The notes below the pieces were generated by a model. That model was not told the DNA's origin. It did not search any database and saw only the letters and a program-made list of their open reading frames with translations. From NCBI RefSeq assembly GCF_041227145.1, contig NZ_JBGFSP010000003.1, positions 3,038,001 through 3,102,000 on the forward strand: 64,000 nt of DNA, given 5' to 3'. This stretch comes from Bacteroides sp. AN502(2024) (GTDB lineage: Bacteria > Bacteroidota > Bacteroidia > Bacteroidales > Bacteroidaceae). This document shows positions 46,768-56,897 of the stretch, one piece after another. Within the stretch, counting starts at the first letter, position 1, and each line of letters starts with the position of its first letter. Both the position numbers and the translations under genes were made by a program.

Positions 46768-47964
46768 TTAACGATCTTTCTTCAAACGGTCCGCCATGGC
46801 ACGTGCCAAATTTTCGCACTGGGCATAAGTCAGTTCTTTCATCGCCTGCTTCATCTCCACCGGATCACCGACCAATTCGAATTTACTCTTTTCGGCAAAC
46901 TCCGCCAGACGCTTCACCGCAGCACCGGCCCACGTAAAAGAACCGAAGTAACCCAAATAGCGTCCCTTTACCTCACGCAGCAGAATCTTTGAAAGCAACG
47001 CTTCCACCTCCGGGAATATCTGATTGCTATACGTAGGAGCACCGATAATCAATCCCTTATAACGGAAAATATCCGCTATAATATAAGAAGGATGACTCTT
47101 TGCCACGTTATGCATAACGATATTCTTAACCCCCTGTGCAGAAAGTTCTTCAGCAATAGCTTCCGCCATCTGCTCCGTATTTCCATACATGCTTCCGTAG
47201 GCAATAACAACACCCTCATCGGCATCATAACGACTCAAACGATCATATATACCCATCACCTTTGCAATATTCTCCGTCCATACCGGTCCGTGAGTAGAAC
47301 AAATAGCAGATATGGGAAGTCCGCCCAATTTCTGCAAAGCCTTTTGCACGGGGCTTCCGTATTTACCAACGATGTTAGAGTAGTAACGGACCATTTCTCC
47401 CCAGTACTTATCTACATTGATCCGCGTATCCAAGAATCCACCATCTACCGTACCAAAACATCCGAATCCATCGCCAGAGAAAAGAACTCCATCCGTTTCA
47501 TCAAAAGTCATCATCGTTTCCGGCCAATGCACCATCGGAGTCATATAAAAACGTAGTTTGTGATGTCCCAAAGCAAGGAAATCACCGTCCTTTACCAGAT
47601 ATTGTTCACCGGTTACCCCATAAAAGCCTTCAATCATACCGAATGTTTGCTTATTACCCACAATAATAATTTCCGGATAATGTTGTTTAATCAATCGGAT
47701 AGACCCCGAATGATCCGGTTCCATGTGATTTATAATCAAATAATTAATGGGACGTTCTCCAATCACTTGCTTGATTTTACGCAAGTAGACTTCAAAATAA
47801 CAGATATCTACCGTATCCACCAATGCCACCATTTCATCATCAATCAGATAAGAGTTATATGAAACTCCATAGGGCAACGGCCACATCGCTTCAAATCTGT
47901 GCTTGTTACGATCATTTACTCCCACATAGTGGACATTTCCTTTAATTCTTGTTTTACTTTCCAT
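46768..47964 (-). CDS. A-type flavoprotein (flavodiiron protein, FprA-like)
   Basis: A 398-residue protein. The N-terminal metallo-beta-lactamase-like domain has the diiron ligands H80-x-E82-x-D84-H85 in NHMEPDHSGS, a further His in MVHWPETM, Asp in FSGDGFG, and His in CSTHGPVW. The C-terminal flavodoxin domain begins near residue 255 with the FMN loop GSMYGNTEQMAEA. Such enzymes reduce O2 to water or NO to N2O in anaerobes. There is no rubredoxin domain fused. An oxygen-scavenging role fits an anaerobe, but the substrate preference cannot be read from sequence. Confidence 0.92.
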   Translation of the reverse strand: MESKTRIKGNVHYVGVNDRNKHRFEAMWPLPYGVSYNSYLIDDEMVALVDTVDICYFEVYLRKIKQVIGERPINYLIINHMEPDHSGSIRLIKQHYPEIIIVGNKQTFGMIEGFYGVTGEQYLVKDGDFLALGHHKLRFYMTPMVHWPETMMTFDETDGVLFSGDGFGCFGTVDGGFLDTRINVDKYWGEMVRYYSNIVGKYGSPVQKALQKLGGLPISAICSTHGPVWTENIAKVMGIYDRLSRYDADEGVVIAYGSMYGNTEQMAEAIAEELSAQGVKNIVMHNVAKSHPSYIIADIFRYKGLIIGAPTYSNQIFPEVEALLSKILLREVKGRYLGYFGSFTWAGAAVKRLAEFAEKSKFELVGDPVEMKQAMKELTYAQCENLARAMADRLKKDR

Positions 47965-48070
47965 CTTTCAATTCAAATCCATTAAATATTTCTTCCACTA
48001 TTCTATACTCCGCAAAACAGCTATTTAGTAAGTGGTAAATTTATAATCTGCAAAAATAATCCTTTTTTTC

Positions 48071-49006
48071 TTAATCCCCATACTTCTTACCTTGATAAGC
48101 ACCTCTTTCTTTCATTCTTTTTTGTAAACGAGCTACAAATTCATAATTTTTCAATCCCCAGTCTGGAACTATTAATAATTCTTTAGGGGATTGGGAAACA
48201 AAGCGTTCCACAACTATATCGGGACGAAGATGCTCTACATAATCAATCACCAGATCGATGTATTCCTCAACCTCATTAAACAAGTGAAAGCCGGCAGGCG
48301 CTATTTCATACTCATGCGCCATTCGCGTACCACGAATCAATTGCAACTGATGGATTTTGAGCGTAGCTAAAGGCAAATCGGAAAGAATTTCCGCTTGCGC
48401 AACCATTGCATCATGCGTTTCTCCCGGAAGCCCGAGGATGATATGTCCACCCGTCAAAATGCCGCAGGCCGCTGTCTGACAGACAGCTTCCACCGTATCT
48501 GCATAAGTATGCCCCCTATTAATACGCTTTAAGGTTTCATCACAAGTGCTTTCGATTCCATATTCTACCATGAGAAACGTATGTTTGTTCAATTCTTCCA
48601 GATAACGCAACAAGTTTTCCGGCATACAATCAGGACGAGTACCAATCACCAGCCCGACTACCCCATCCACCGCCAATGCTTCCTCATACTTACGCTTCAA
48701 TCCTTCCAACTCCGCATACGTATTGGTATAAGCCTGGAAGTAGGCCAGATATTTCATTTCCGGATATTTATGGGCAAAAAAGCATTTGCCTTCTTTTAAT
48801 TGATTAGCAATAGATTTCTCTGTCCGGCAATAATCCGGATTAAAAGTCTGATTATTGCAATAGGTACATCCCCCCCATCCTTTTGTACCATCACGATTGG
48901 GGCAAGTAAAACCTGCGTTCAATGAAATCTTTTGCACCTTGTAAGGAAAATATTTCCGTAAAAAAGTAGGAAAATCATTATATAATAGCTGTGTAGACAT
49001 ATTCAT
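48071..49006 (-). CDS. TIGR01212-family radical SAM protein (YhcC-like)
   Basis: A 311-residue protein. The Fe-S motif has the spacing of this family: GFTCPNRDGTKGWGGCTYCNN. The SAM-binding domain continues with LVIGTRPDCMPENLLRYLEEL and VEYGIESTCDETLKRINRGH, then GGHIILGLPGE. The family (E. coli YhcC and relatives) has no established reaction. A start two codons downstream (49000, MSTQLLYND) is possible. The gene is separate from fprA (106 bp) and no operon partner is clear. Confidence 0.9.
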   Translation of the reverse strand: MNMSTQLLYNDFPTFLRKYFPYKVQKISLNAGFTCPNRDGTKGWGGCTYCNNQTFNPDYCRTEKSIANQLKEGKCFFAHKYPEMKYLAYFQAYTNTYAELEGLKRKYEEALAVDGVVGLVIGTRPDCMPENLLRYLEELNKHTFLMVEYGIESTCDETLKRINRGHTYADTVEAVCQTAACGILTGGHIILGLPGETHDAMVAQAEILSDLPLATLKIHQLQLIRGTRMAHEYEIAPAGFHLFNEVEEYIDLVIDYVEHLRPDIVVERFVSQSPKELLIVPDWGLKNYEFVARLQKRMKERGAYQGKKYGD

Positions 49007-49267
49007 TTACTTTATTCTTAATTTTACCTACAAACATAAGCAAAATCAACGAGTTACGGAAAGGTGGCACAAAATATCTTCAATATATTAAAAAATTCAT
49101 AAATACCATAAGATAAATTAATAAATATTGCCATACGAAAAAACTATTTAATTAGCTTTGCTATGATTTTAGGCATTGACAGGAGGGTACTTGTGAAAGT
49201 ATTGTGCAAATTATTCCCCAATTATGAGTTCATCTCACCATACCCCATGCAACTCTTGTCAATAATT

Positions 49268-49364
49268 GAGGCTGTGTCATAATGCCTAAATATAAAGATT
49301 TGCCTCTGCCACAGATAGCTATAGCAGGGGTAATTTCCTCAAAAAAGGCATTACGACACACCTC
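49268..49364. mobile_element. 97-bp deletion derivative (MITE) of the IS1182-like element
   Basis: Ends GAGGCTGTGTCATAATGCC and, inverted, GAGGTGTGTCGTAATGCC form imperfect terminal repeats. The interior (ATATAAAGATTTGCC...GCAGGGGTAATTTCC) matches the terminal ~75 bp of the IS1182-like element at 63633-63716. It therefore consists of that element's two termini joined. It has no coding capacity. The rest of 49007-49267 is AT-rich and shows no gene. Confidence 0.75.
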
Positions 49365-49544
49365 TCTTGCTTGTTTAGTAGTCTGAAAACATAAAGACAA
49401 GGCGTTGCTGTGAACATTCTCGATAACAGAGATACAAACAACTGTTTCTGGGGGGATCGGCCGGAAACGGAAGAAATTGACCGAACAGCACCGGAAACTG
49501 ATATGCAATCCCTCCCATTGGAGCTCTCCCATGAAATGTCTGTT

Positions 49545-49976
49545 ATCCGGTTTCAGTCGTTTCAGGTTTATCTGCAAACGCCTTGATAGAAGGAGATAGC
49601 GGCTGAAAGCAGAAAATGTCCCCCCTGCAGGAATATGCTGTAAGCAAGGGGTAGTGCTTTCAGCGCTTTCAGGCTTGCCGGTAAACCTGTATATGTAGCG
49701 TGGTAAGCATATATACTCACCATCTGATTGAAATTCATCAGCACGTAAACCGAACAGAACAGCGCCTCTATCTTAGTGAAATAGAGGCGCTATTTTGTTG
49801 AAACAGAGCCTCTATCTTAATGAAACAGAGGCTCCATTTCGCTAAAACAGAGCCTTTATGACAAGACACCGTATTAACAAGAGGCTGAAACCATACACCT
49901 TTGCTTTCAGGTACGCTTTCAGGCTAAAACCCCGATGGGAAGGGACTTTCCTGAAAAGCTGAAAGCTGAAAGCGAT
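49545..49976 (+). repeat. Dispersed structured intergenic repeat, copy B
   Basis: Aligns with copy A at 19509-19980. It contains two tandem hairpins: AGCGCCTCTA/TAGAGGCGCT (49761-49791) and GAGCCTCT/AGAGGCTC (49807-49834). CTGAAAGC (49602-49609) pairs with GCTTTCAG (49665-49672). No gene is seen in the 49365-50103 interval. Confidence 0.75.
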
Positions 49977-50103
49977 TTTCTGTTTTACTATTTCCGTACC
50001 TTTTTTCTCTTACGATGAGTGCTTCCGTACCTATCGAGAATTGGAAAATCTTCAAGAAAAGTTCGCACCTTTATATCGTTGAAGAAACAATATGGCTTAT
50101 TAC

Positions 50104-51669
50104 CTATTTATTCTGTGCATCGACTATATCATGCACCAAACTATTCATATACATCTCCAGATTCGTATACTGACCATATTTATCTATCGTTTTCCCATTA
50201 CCATCAGAAGCATCGTTCGGATTTAACCCGAATTTTCTCTCCCACATATCAGGCATACCATCACGGTCAGAATCGGCCAAGGCACTTCCATGTAAAAGAA
50301 CAGGCCATGGAGAAACACCTCTCGAAGCATTTGACGCTGACAAATCATCCTGACTATCTATCAATCCCGGCTTCGGATATCCCTCACTTTCCCAAATACC
50401 TCCTTCTCCGTTATGAGCATTCAAACCTTTATAGCCAGCAGTTCTGGTACGTGTTTCCTCTATAATACGCTTATCCACATCATCTCGATGCAATGAACAT
50501 CCCGCATAATCCAATACTCGTTTATAAGCATTGAGAGCCGTATGTGTCGTAACCGATGCAAACTCGTGAGGTTTATTCAGGCGAATTGAGTCTTTAGTCT
50601 TTTCTGTAATTACTTTTTTATATTTACTCAAGAATTGATTGTAAACTCCATATACCCAATTATCAGCAGTAGCCTTCCGGCAGTTTTTATCATCTGCCCC
50701 TCCATCTACCACATTACCATCAATATAATACTTTCCCCACAAATAACCTCCATTCCCATCTTCTGTTGCATCTATTGCAAAAATCCGCCCACGCTTAGAT
50801 CCCGTCACTGTAGCAGGACCCGGTTTATAATAATTGTTCACCAGATTAATATTCATCCTTTCCCCGCCATACGAGCTATTCATTCCCCAATTATAAATAA
50901 CATTATTACGAAAATCGACATAATCACCATCACATTCTCCATGCTTACGTGCCTTGGCTCCTATACCAAAACGAGGATTACGACTATCATGATGGGCAAG
51001 CAGATTATGATGAAATGAAGAGTGTTCACCTCCCCAGATTCCTCCATAGCCGTGAGGTCCTTTGGTATGTCCTCCCAATCTAAGGCTCTCTGAAATAATA
51101 CACCATTGCATAGTAAAATGATCATTCTCATAAAACGAAGCACATTCATCAGTACACCAACTTATAGAACAATGATCTATAATCACATTCTTTGCTCCTT
51201 TTCCTCCTAAAGTATCCGCACCGTCAGGATGTATGCACTCTTTATTCCCCATACGGAAACGGAGAAAACGAAGAATCACGTTACTTGCATAATTTGTTAC
51301 CGGATAACCCGCTATACAAATTCCTCCTCCTGGAGCAGTTTGCCCTGCAATGGTCAAATCCCCTTTCCGTATTTTCAAGTCTTTAAGTAGAAAGATCGTA
51401 CCGGATACTTCAAAAATGATAGTACGGGGACCATTCAATTTTTCTATGCCATATCGTAAAGTACCCGGTAATCCATCATCAGCCAATGAAGTAACCCTAT
51501 ATACCTCACCACCACGTCCGCCCGTAGTCATGCTCCCATATCCCTCTGCACCAGGAAAAGCGGCCAATTCTCCAAAATCAAGCGTATTTCCAATACCTGA
51601 GGAAGCAAAAACAACTTCGCTCCCCACTATCATTAAAAACACAATCAAACAACGACAGATTAAATTCAT
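50104..51669 (-). CDS. Secreted pectate lyase (PL1-like)
   Basis: A 521-residue protein from the ATG at 51669; the upstream ATG at 51714 would place charged residues before the signal peptide (MNLICRCLIVFLMIVGS). The parallel beta-helix begins with FPGAEGYGSMTTGGRGGEVY and continues with LTIAGQTAPGGGICIAGYP and NVIIDHCSISWCTDECASFY. HHNLLAHHDSRNPRFG carries the conserved Arg region. The C-terminus has a calcium-binding-like repeat (DSDRDGMPDMWERKFGLNPN). It would cleave polygalacturonate by beta-elimination in the periplasm or outside. It is 45 bp downstream of a paralogous lyase gene. Confidence 0.92.
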   Translation of the reverse strand: MNLICRCLIVFLMIVGSEVVFASSGIGNTLDFGELAAFPGAEGYGSMTTGGRGGEVYRVTSLADDGLPGTLRYGIEKLNGPRTIIFEVSGTIFLLKDLKIRKGDLTIAGQTAPGGGICIAGYPVTNYASNVILRFLRFRMGNKECIHPDGADTLGGKGAKNVIIDHCSISWCTDECASFYENDHFTMQWCIISESLRLGGHTKGPHGYGGIWGGEHSSFHHNLLAHHDSRNPRFGIGAKARKHGECDGDYVDFRNNVIYNWGMNSSYGGERMNINLVNNYYKPGPATVTGSKRGRIFAIDATEDGNGGYLWGKYYIDGNVVDGGADDKNCRKATADNWVYGVYNQFLSKYKKVITEKTKDSIRLNKPHEFASVTTHTALNAYKRVLDYAGCSLHRDDVDKRIIEETRTRTAGYKGLNAHNGEGGIWESEGYPKPGLIDSQDDLSASNASRGVSPWPVLLHGSALADSDRDGMPDMWERKFGLNPNDASDGNGKTIDKYGQYTNLEMYMNSLVHDIVDAQNK

Positions 51670-51714
51670 ATTCTTTTTATTTATCAAAATAATGTCCAAA
51701 CATAGTAGATTCAT

Positions 51715-53355
51715 CTATTGTACCCCTCCTTTATTCTGTCCTTCAACAATCTTCTGAACCAAACTATTCATATACATTTCCAAATTCGTATATTTCCCTT
51801 CTTCATCTATCGTTATACCATTTCGGTCAGAAGCATCATTCGGATTCAAGCCATACTTTCTTTCCCATTCGTCAGGCATGCCATCATTATCAGAATCCTT
51901 CAGAACAATGCCTTGTTCCAGTTCAGGCCATGCTGAAGATTCTCCAACAGAAATCACATCATCCTGACTATCAATGATACCTTTCTTTGGATACCCCACA
52001 CTTTTCCAATCAATTCCGCCAACAGTTCCCTGACCATTATGCTCGTTCTTGCCCTGATAGTTCGCAGTCCCGGTACGAGTCTCCTGAACAATACGTTCAT
52101 CCACTTTGTCTCTGTTCAATGAACAACCCACATAATCCATTACACGTTCAAAAGCCGTGCGAGCATCATGAGTTGTTACAATACCTGTTTCTACAGGAAC
52201 AGCCCGTTTAAGAGCTTTCTTTGTATCTTCATCCAACGTTCCATACTTTTTATCAAACTGATTATAAACCCCATACTTCCAATTATCCTCCGTTGCCTTC
52301 ATACAACGGTCATAATCAGCTTCACCGTTGATTCGTCCATCATCCACCACATTTCCCTGAATAAAGAAATCTCCCCAAGTATCAAAAATAGCCGGATATG
52401 ATTTCTTATCCGAGTCACTCACTTTTTTATCAATAGCTATAATACGTCCACGCTTTGAAGTACCGGTAGGAGTAGCAGGACCGGGTTTATAGAAATTATT
52501 TACAATATTTACATGCATGGCTTCTCCCCCATAGCAAGAGTTCCCACACCAGTTATAAATAACGTTATTGCACATATCTACAATTTCATTCTCCTTTGTC
52601 GAATTGACTCCAGGACCTAAACGAGGATTACGGCTATCATGATGCGCCAATAGATTATGATGAAAAGAAGCTTTCATTCCTCCCCAAATGCCGCCATAGC
52701 CATGAGGCCCTTTCGTATGACCACCTAAACGTAGACTTTCAGAAATGAGACACCACTGCAATGTAAAGTTTTCATTTTGATAGAAAGAAACACATTCATC
52801 GGTACACCAACTCATGGAACAATGATCAATTATTATATTTTTATGATACCGGCCACCCAAAGCATCTGCTCCATCTGCACTTACCTCTTTTTTATTTCCC
52901 ATTCGGAAACGCAGAAAACGGACAATTACATTATCTGCCTCCAGAAAGACCGGATAACCGGCTAAGCAAATGCCATCCCCCGGAGCTGTCTGACCTGCAA
53001 TGGTTAAATCTCCATTTTTAATTTTTAAATCACTATTTAAGTGAATAGTTCCTGATACTTGGAAAACAATCGTACGCTTTCCGCTTAATTTCTCAATGCC
53101 ATAACGTAACGTTCCGTTTTGCAACTTGTCTTCCAATGAAGTAACCATATACACCTCACCACCACGTCCTCCGGTCGTGTAGCGTCCATGTCCTTCCGCC
53201 CCCGGAAAAGCAGGTATCTTCTCATCCGGAGTTTCTTCAACCTTGTCAGGCTGTTTAGAAGTCTCATTAGCATCAACACTGTCAGAACATGCCATACCTC
53301 CCCAAACGAACAAAATGGCTAAACACCATCTACTTAAAATTATATCCATTTTCAT
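51715..53355 (-). CDS. Pectate lyase lipoprotein (PL1-like)
   Basis: A 546-residue protein closely similar to the next gene downstream. The signal peptide ends in GGMAC (Cys about residue 23), so it is probably a lipoprotein. After a Glu/Thr-rich linker the catalytic domain starts with FPGAEGHGRYTTGGRGGEVY and has LTIAGQTAPGDGICLAGYP, IIIDHCSMSWCTDECVSFY and HHNLLAHHDSRNPRLG. The same DSDNDGMPDEWERKYGLNPN repeat ends it. A TAnnTTTG element lies just upstream. The pair diverges from the SusC/SusD genes, forming a pectin-type utilisation locus. Confidence 0.92.
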   Translation of the reverse strand: MKMDIILSRWCLAILFVWGGMACSDSVDANETSKQPDKVEETPDEKIPAFPGAEGHGRYTTGGRGGEVYMVTSLEDKLQNGTLRYGIEKLSGKRTIVFQVSGTIHLNSDLKIKNGDLTIAGQTAPGDGICLAGYPVFLEADNVIVRFLRFRMGNKKEVSADGADALGGRYHKNIIIDHCSMSWCTDECVSFYQNENFTLQWCLISESLRLGGHTKGPHGYGGIWGGMKASFHHNLLAHHDSRNPRLGPGVNSTKENEIVDMCNNVIYNWCGNSCYGGEAMHVNIVNNFYKPGPATPTGTSKRGRIIAIDKKVSDSDKKSYPAIFDTWGDFFIQGNVVDDGRINGEADYDRCMKATEDNWKYGVYNQFDKKYGTLDEDTKKALKRAVPVETGIVTTHDARTAFERVMDYVGCSLNRDKVDERIVQETRTGTANYQGKNEHNGQGTVGGIDWKSVGYPKKGIIDSQDDVISVGESSAWPELEQGIVLKDSDNDGMPDEWERKYGLNPNDASDRNGITIDEEGKYTNLEMYMNSLVQKIVEGQNKGGVQ

Positions 53356-53376
53356 ACATTATTAGATTAATGGGAG

Positions 53377-53384
53377 CAAAAATA
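53377..53384 (-). promoter_or_regulatory. -7 element for the pectate lyase pair
   Basis: The minus strand reads TATTTTTG (TAnnTTTG), 22 bp upstream of the ATG. CAAA (TTTG inverted) at 53409-53412 is 24 bp away, longer than usual. Confidence 0.45.
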
Positions 53385-53575
53385 GGTAGGAAAAAGAATA
53401 ATCATGTTCAAATTTTGTTTTTCTAAGCCATTGAAATCAACCCAACAAGGCATTTCAAGCTAACATGTGGATTTTTTGTTTCAAAACCATCCTACTAAAA
53501 CATTTACCTGCAAGCAAAAAACAAAAAATACTAAGTGAAAAACAAATATTGCACATGGCTATATTCACATTTATC

Positions 53576-53583
53576 TACTTTTG
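53576..53583 (+). promoter_or_regulatory. -7 element for the susC/susD genes of the pectin locus
   Basis: TACTTTTG (TAnnTTTG) lies 58 bp upstream of the SusC-like ATG. The 53385-53575 interval holds no gene or regulator. Confidence 0.5.
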
Positions 53584-53640
53584 TACCGAGAAATCAACTC
53601 TAAATGTGAGTTCGAAATCAATAACCATTAATTAATAAAC

Positions 53641-56600
53641 ATGCAAAGAATGTCTAACAAAGTGAAAAACATGCGCAACTGGCTGCTAATGCTATTTGCA
53701 GCGATATCGCTTGGCGTATCAGCGCAAACAATTACCGTCAAAGGTAATGTGAAAGACACAACAGGGGAACCGATCATCGGAGCTTCTATTGTTGAAAAAG
53801 GCAATACCACCAATGGTACAATTACCGATTTAGAGGGTAACTATTCTATTAAAGTTCCTTCCAAAGCAACCCTTACGATTTCTTATATTGGAATGAAGAC
53901 GCAGGACATTGCTATAAAAGGACAAACTCAAATTAATGTCACCCTCTCCGATGACACACAAGCACTGGATGAGGTAGTAGTAATTGGTTATGGTACCGTT
54001 GCTAAAAAGGACTTGACAGGCTCAGTGTCTTCCGTTAGTGCCAAACAGATTGCCGCCATTCCGGTATCTTCTGCATCAGAAGCCTTACAAGGGAAAATGG
54101 CCGGTGTATCTATCACAACGACAGAAGGTTCTCCTGATGCTGACATTAAAATCCGCGTACGTGGTGGCGGCTCTCTATCCCAAGACAATTCACCGCTTTA
54201 TATTGTAGACGGATTTCCCGTATCAAGTATCTCAGATATTGCCCCAACGGATATTCAATCAGTGGATGTATTGAAAGACGCTTCTTCTACAGCGATTTAT
54301 GGTGCCCGCGGTGCAAATGGTGTCATCATCATTACTACTAAATCCGGGCAGGAAGGTAAAATTCAGGTAAACTTGGGGGCTTCATTCGGTGTTCGTAAAG
54401 TGACCAAAATGGTAGATGTGCTCAATCCGTACGAGTTCGTAATGTGGCAACAAGAATTAGATCAGGAAGGTATGAAATATGGTATCTTCGATGATCTGGA
54501 CATTTACAAATCCACGAAAGGGATCGACTATCAAGATGAAATCTTTGGTCGTACAGGAAATCAACAGCAATACAATGTGAGTGTGAGTGGAGGTAATAAA
54601 GACACTAAATTCAGTGTTAGTTATGCTCATAACGAAGAAAAAAGCATCATGCTTGGTTCGGGGTTCTCAAAAGAAAATATTAATGCCAAACTTAATACCA
54701 ATATCAACAAATGGTTAACAATGGACTTTAATGCCCGTTTTAGTTACCAAACAATTGATGGTATCAGCGGTGGAGCAGATGCAAACGAATCGAGTGCAGC
54801 TAATTCACTGATATCACGTTCCGTCATCTACAAACCGGTAGAGGAAATCAATACAACAAGTTCAGATAGCGATGATGATGAGAATGTGAATAATGCGCAA
54901 TATAATCCATTGGAACGTTTGAATGCAACTTACAAAAAACAAACTCGATTGCAACAAAACTATAACGTAGGACTTAACTGGAAACCAATCAAAGGATTAA
55001 CATTCAGAAGTGAGTTTGGTTATGGATGGAGATATAACCATACTGACCAAGTATGGGGAGTGGAAGCTACCAGTAATTCAAAATACGGTTATTACGGACA
55101 ACCACAGGCTCTGCTAAATAAGATCGTTCATAAAAACTGGCGTAATGCTAACACAGTAACATATAATACTAAGTTCTTGAATAACACCCACAAATTAAAT
55201 GTTATGCTAGGACATGAGGTTTCAAGCGGTTACGACCATGAGACTATCAACACCTCCGTTGCCTTCTCCAAATATATGACTATTAATGACGTTCTTTCCG
55301 GTATGAGTAACGGAACGGCATTGCCTACCTCTACTTATATAGGTTTTAAAGATAATCTATTATCGTTCTTCGGACGTGTTAATTATACGATACAAGACAA
55401 GTATCTAATGACTTTCACAATGCGTGCTGATGGTTCCAGCAAATTCTCGAAAGGAAACCAATGGGGGTATTTCCCATCATTAGCTTTAGCATGGAGAATA
55501 TCTGACGAAGCATGGATGGAAAGAAGCAAAGAATGGCTATCAAACCTGAAACTTCGTTTAAGTGTAGGTACAGCTGGTAATAACCGTATTAAATCAGGTG
55601 CCATCAATTCAACTTTCTCATTAGCAGAAACAAGTGATAAAAACATTTATTTCAATGAAACAAGTGCTGTTGTTTTACAACATGCTTCCAATCTTTCTAA
55701 TCCTGACCTAAAATGGGAAACAACACTTACCCGTAACTTTGGTATTGACTTCGGATTCTGGAATAACCGTTTATCCGGTAGCATTGATGCATACTGGAAC
55801 ACAACTAAAGACTTGTTGATGAATGCAACAATACCTTCAAGCACTGGTTTTTCCACTCAATATAAGAATTTTGGACAGACATCGAATAAAGGTATAGAAT
55901 TAGCATTAGACGCAGTCATAGTAGACACTAAAGACTTTGGCTTAAATGCCAACTTCAATATTTCTTATAATAGAGCCAAAATTGATAAGTTAGCCGGAGG
56001 ACAAACCTGGCAAAGTAGTAACTGGGGAGGCAAACCTGCCGGACAAAACGACTTCTTCATTGAAGAAGGAGGACGTCTGGGAGAAGTATACGGATATGAA
56101 TTGGACGGCTTCTATACTACTGACGATTTTTCATGGAACGGCAGCAAGTGGGTACTTAACGAAAACCTCCCTGATCCAACAGAATTGATTAAATATAACA
56201 ATTTTGGTCCGGGTGCACTAAAGCTGAAAGCTGATGAAGATGGCAAATTTACGAAGAAACGCTTAGGAAATACAGTTCCAACTGTTACTGGTGGTTTCGG
56301 TATAAACATGCGTTACAAGAACTTTGATTTATCAGCCTTCTTCAATTACTCTCTTGGTAACAAGATTGTTAATGCAACCAAGTTAGGTTCAAGTTACTAT
56401 AATGATACTAAAAAAGGATGGAACTTAAATGATAACTTTACGTTGGCTAAACGTTATTCTTGGATTGACCCTTCAACAGGAGAAAATATGCTAAGAAGCT
56501 CATATATCAAGAACAATGGACTTGATTATACTATTAACCGCTTAAATGAAGTAAACGCTGGAGCTTCCATATACAACCCGGGCTCAATTACAGAAATGCC

Positions 56601-56871
56601 ATTGCTTGACTGGGCAGTAGAAGATGGTTCTTTCCTCCGTGTCAACAACATTTCAATCGGATATACACTACCAAAAGCTTTTGTGAACAAAATATTTATG
56701 CAAAACATACGTATCTACGTAACCGGTTACAACTTGTATTGTTTCACAAAATACTCAGGAGCAGATCCGGAAGTAGATACACGTCGCAGTACTCCAATGA
56801 CTCCGGGCGTAGATTATTCTGCATATCCCAAAAGCCGCTCATTTGTAGGGGGGATCAATGTTACATTCTAA
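53641..56871 (+). CDS. SusC-like TonB-dependent transporter (pectin locus)
   Basis: A 1076-residue protein. The signal peptide (NWLLMLFAAISLGVSAQ) is followed by a carboxypeptidase-regulatory-like domain (VKGNVKDTTGEPIIGASIVE). The TonB box region is LDEVVVIGYGTVAKKDLTGS, then the plug with VDVLKDASSTAIYGARGANG. The barrel ends at SFVGGINVTF, with terminal Phe. The first Met (MQRMSNKVKNMRNW) or the fourth residue could be the start. With the SusD-like protein it imports oligosaccharides; the adjacent pectate lyases suggest oligogalacturonides. Confidence 0.94.
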   Translation: MQRMSNKVKNMRNWLLMLFAAISLGVSAQTITVKGNVKDTTGEPIIGASIVEKGNTTNGTITDLEGNYSIKVPSKATLTISYIGMKTQDIAIKGQTQINVTLSDDTQALDEVVVIGYGTVAKKDLTGSVSSVSAKQIAAIPVSSASEALQGKMAGVSITTTEGSPDADIKIRVRGGGSLSQDNSPLYIVDGFPVSSISDIAPTDIQSVDVLKDASSTAIYGARGANGVIIITTKSGQEGKIQVNLGASFGVRKVTKMVDVLNPYEFVMWQQELDQEGMKYGIFDDLDIYKSTKGIDYQDEIFGRTGNQQQYNVSVSGGNKDTKFSVSYAHNEEKSIMLGSGFSKENINAKLNTNINKWLTMDFNARFSYQTIDGISGGADANESSAANSLISRSVIYKPVEEINTTSSDSDDDENVNNAQYNPLERLNATYKKQTRLQQNYNVGLNWKPIKGLTFRSEFGYGWRYNHTDQVWGVEATSNSKYGYYGQPQALLNKIVHKNWRNANTVTYNTKFLNNTHKLNVMLGHEVSSGYDHETINTSVAFSKYMTINDVLSGMSNGTALPTSTYIGFKDNLLSFFGRVNYTIQDKYLMTFTMRADGSSKFSKGNQWGYFPSLALAWRISDEAWMERSKEWLSNLKLRLSVGTAGNNRIKSGAINSTFSLAETSDKNIYFNETSAVVLQHASNLSNPDLKWETTLTRNFGIDFGFWNNRLSGSIDAYWNTTKDLLMNATIPSSTGFSTQYKNFGQTSNKGIELALDAVIVDTKDFGLNANFNISYNRAKIDKLAGGQTWQSSNWGGKPAGQNDFFIEEGGRLGEVYGYELDGFYTTDDFSWNGSKWVLNENLPDPTELIKYNNFGPGALKLKADEDGKFTKKRLGNTVPTVTGGFGINMRYKNFDLSAFFNYSLGNKIVNATKLGSSYYNDTKKGWNLNDNFTLAKRYSWIDPSTGENMLRSSYIKNNGLDYTINRLNEVNAGASIYNPGSITEMPLLDWAVEDGSFLRVNNISIGYTLPKAFVNKIFMQNIRIYVTGYNLYCFTKYSGADPEVDTRRSTPMTPGVDYSAYPKSRSFVGGINVTF

Positions 56872-56897
56872 CCCATAAATAGAAAGGAAATACATAT

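Noticed and set aside
53356..53640. Regulator (sigma/anti-sigma or hybrid two-component) for the pectin locus
   Set aside because: The divergent intergenic region is only 285 bp and noncoding; no regulator gene lies in the window.
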